Shown: positions 63,970-64,000 of the stretch, one piece after another
How the letters are laid out: each line of letters starts with the position of its first letter
Position numbering within the stretch: the first letter of the stretch is position 1
DNA from: Ananas comosus
Taxonomy: Eukaryota > Streptophyta > Magnoliopsida > Poales > Bromeliaceae
Assembly (NCBI RefSeq): GCF_001540865.1
Contig: NC_033632.1
Location: 776,478 to 840,477 of the forward strand
Reading direction: 5' to 3'
Length of the DNA: 64,000 nucleotides
Notes under the pieces: model-generated
Seen by the model: only the letters and a program-made list of their open reading frames with translations
Databases searched by the model: none
Told to the model about the DNA's origin: nothing
Position numbers and translations under genes: made by a program

Positions 63970-64000
63970 GGGCCTGTTTGTTTTGGTGTAAGTGGAGTCA
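63970..64000. mobile_element. left end of a probable Tourist-like MITE, cut by window edge
   Basis: GGGCCTGTTTGTTTTGGTGT preceded by TAA (63967-63969) looks like the terminal repeat and target site of the Tourist class. The right end lies outside the window. Confidence 0.4.

Overview
The window is nuclear DNA of a flowering plant. Six protein-coding genes can be reconstructed. Five have GT-AG introns that are AT-rich, microsatellite-rich and full of small transposons; the sixth, a RING E3 ligase, has an intronless CDS with probable introns only in its UTRs. The proteins closely resemble angiosperm families. I lean towards a monocot, but the species cannot be fixed from the sequence.

Layout: 1-2800 is intergenic with a Tourist-like MITE at 1407-1637. 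ARF1-type small GTPase (+) has its CDS at 3630-6598, with a leader intron and a GA-rich 5' UTR. An organellar DNA gyrase subunit A gene (-), CDS 7734-18990, 27 exons, codes for 942 aa; its promoter side at 19199-19259 carries TATA, site-II and two G-box words. A GASA/snakin cysteine-rich peptide gene (-) lies at 20278-21528. About 4 kb of intergenic DNA follows, with a non-autonomous Helitron and a SINE. A BZF plus RING-H2 E3 ligase (+), CDS 25550-26566, comes next. An XMAP215/MOR1 microtubule polymerase gene (-), 28830-52165, has 54 exons and codes for 2012 aa. Methylenetetrahydrofolate reductase (-), 55134-62139, has 12 exons and codes for 594 aa. The right flank holds another SINE and the left end of a MITE cut by the window edge.

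All five spliced coding models (ARF1, GYRA, GASA, MOR1, MTHFR) give an exact multiple of three and an open frame after splicing, so all look functional. The genes are unrelated housekeeping or regulatory loci (vesicle traffic, organelle DNA topology, secreted peptide, ubiquitination, microtubules, one-carbon metabolism). I see no operon-like or gene-cluster logic.

The unusual content is non-coding. MOR1 intron 30 contains serial (TA)n-separated inverted-repeat elements, including a foldback with arms of about 190 bp. MTHFR intron 1 contains four near-palindromes built on one word, GCGGTGAAT/ATTCACCGC, and a possible poison exon. Smaller items are a tRNA-derived SINE family with a perfect 16-bp target duplication, a hAT-like MITE with a perfect 8-bp duplication, GA/CT repeats at gene starts and at donor sites, and a decayed coding-like frame just after the gyrase stop codon.
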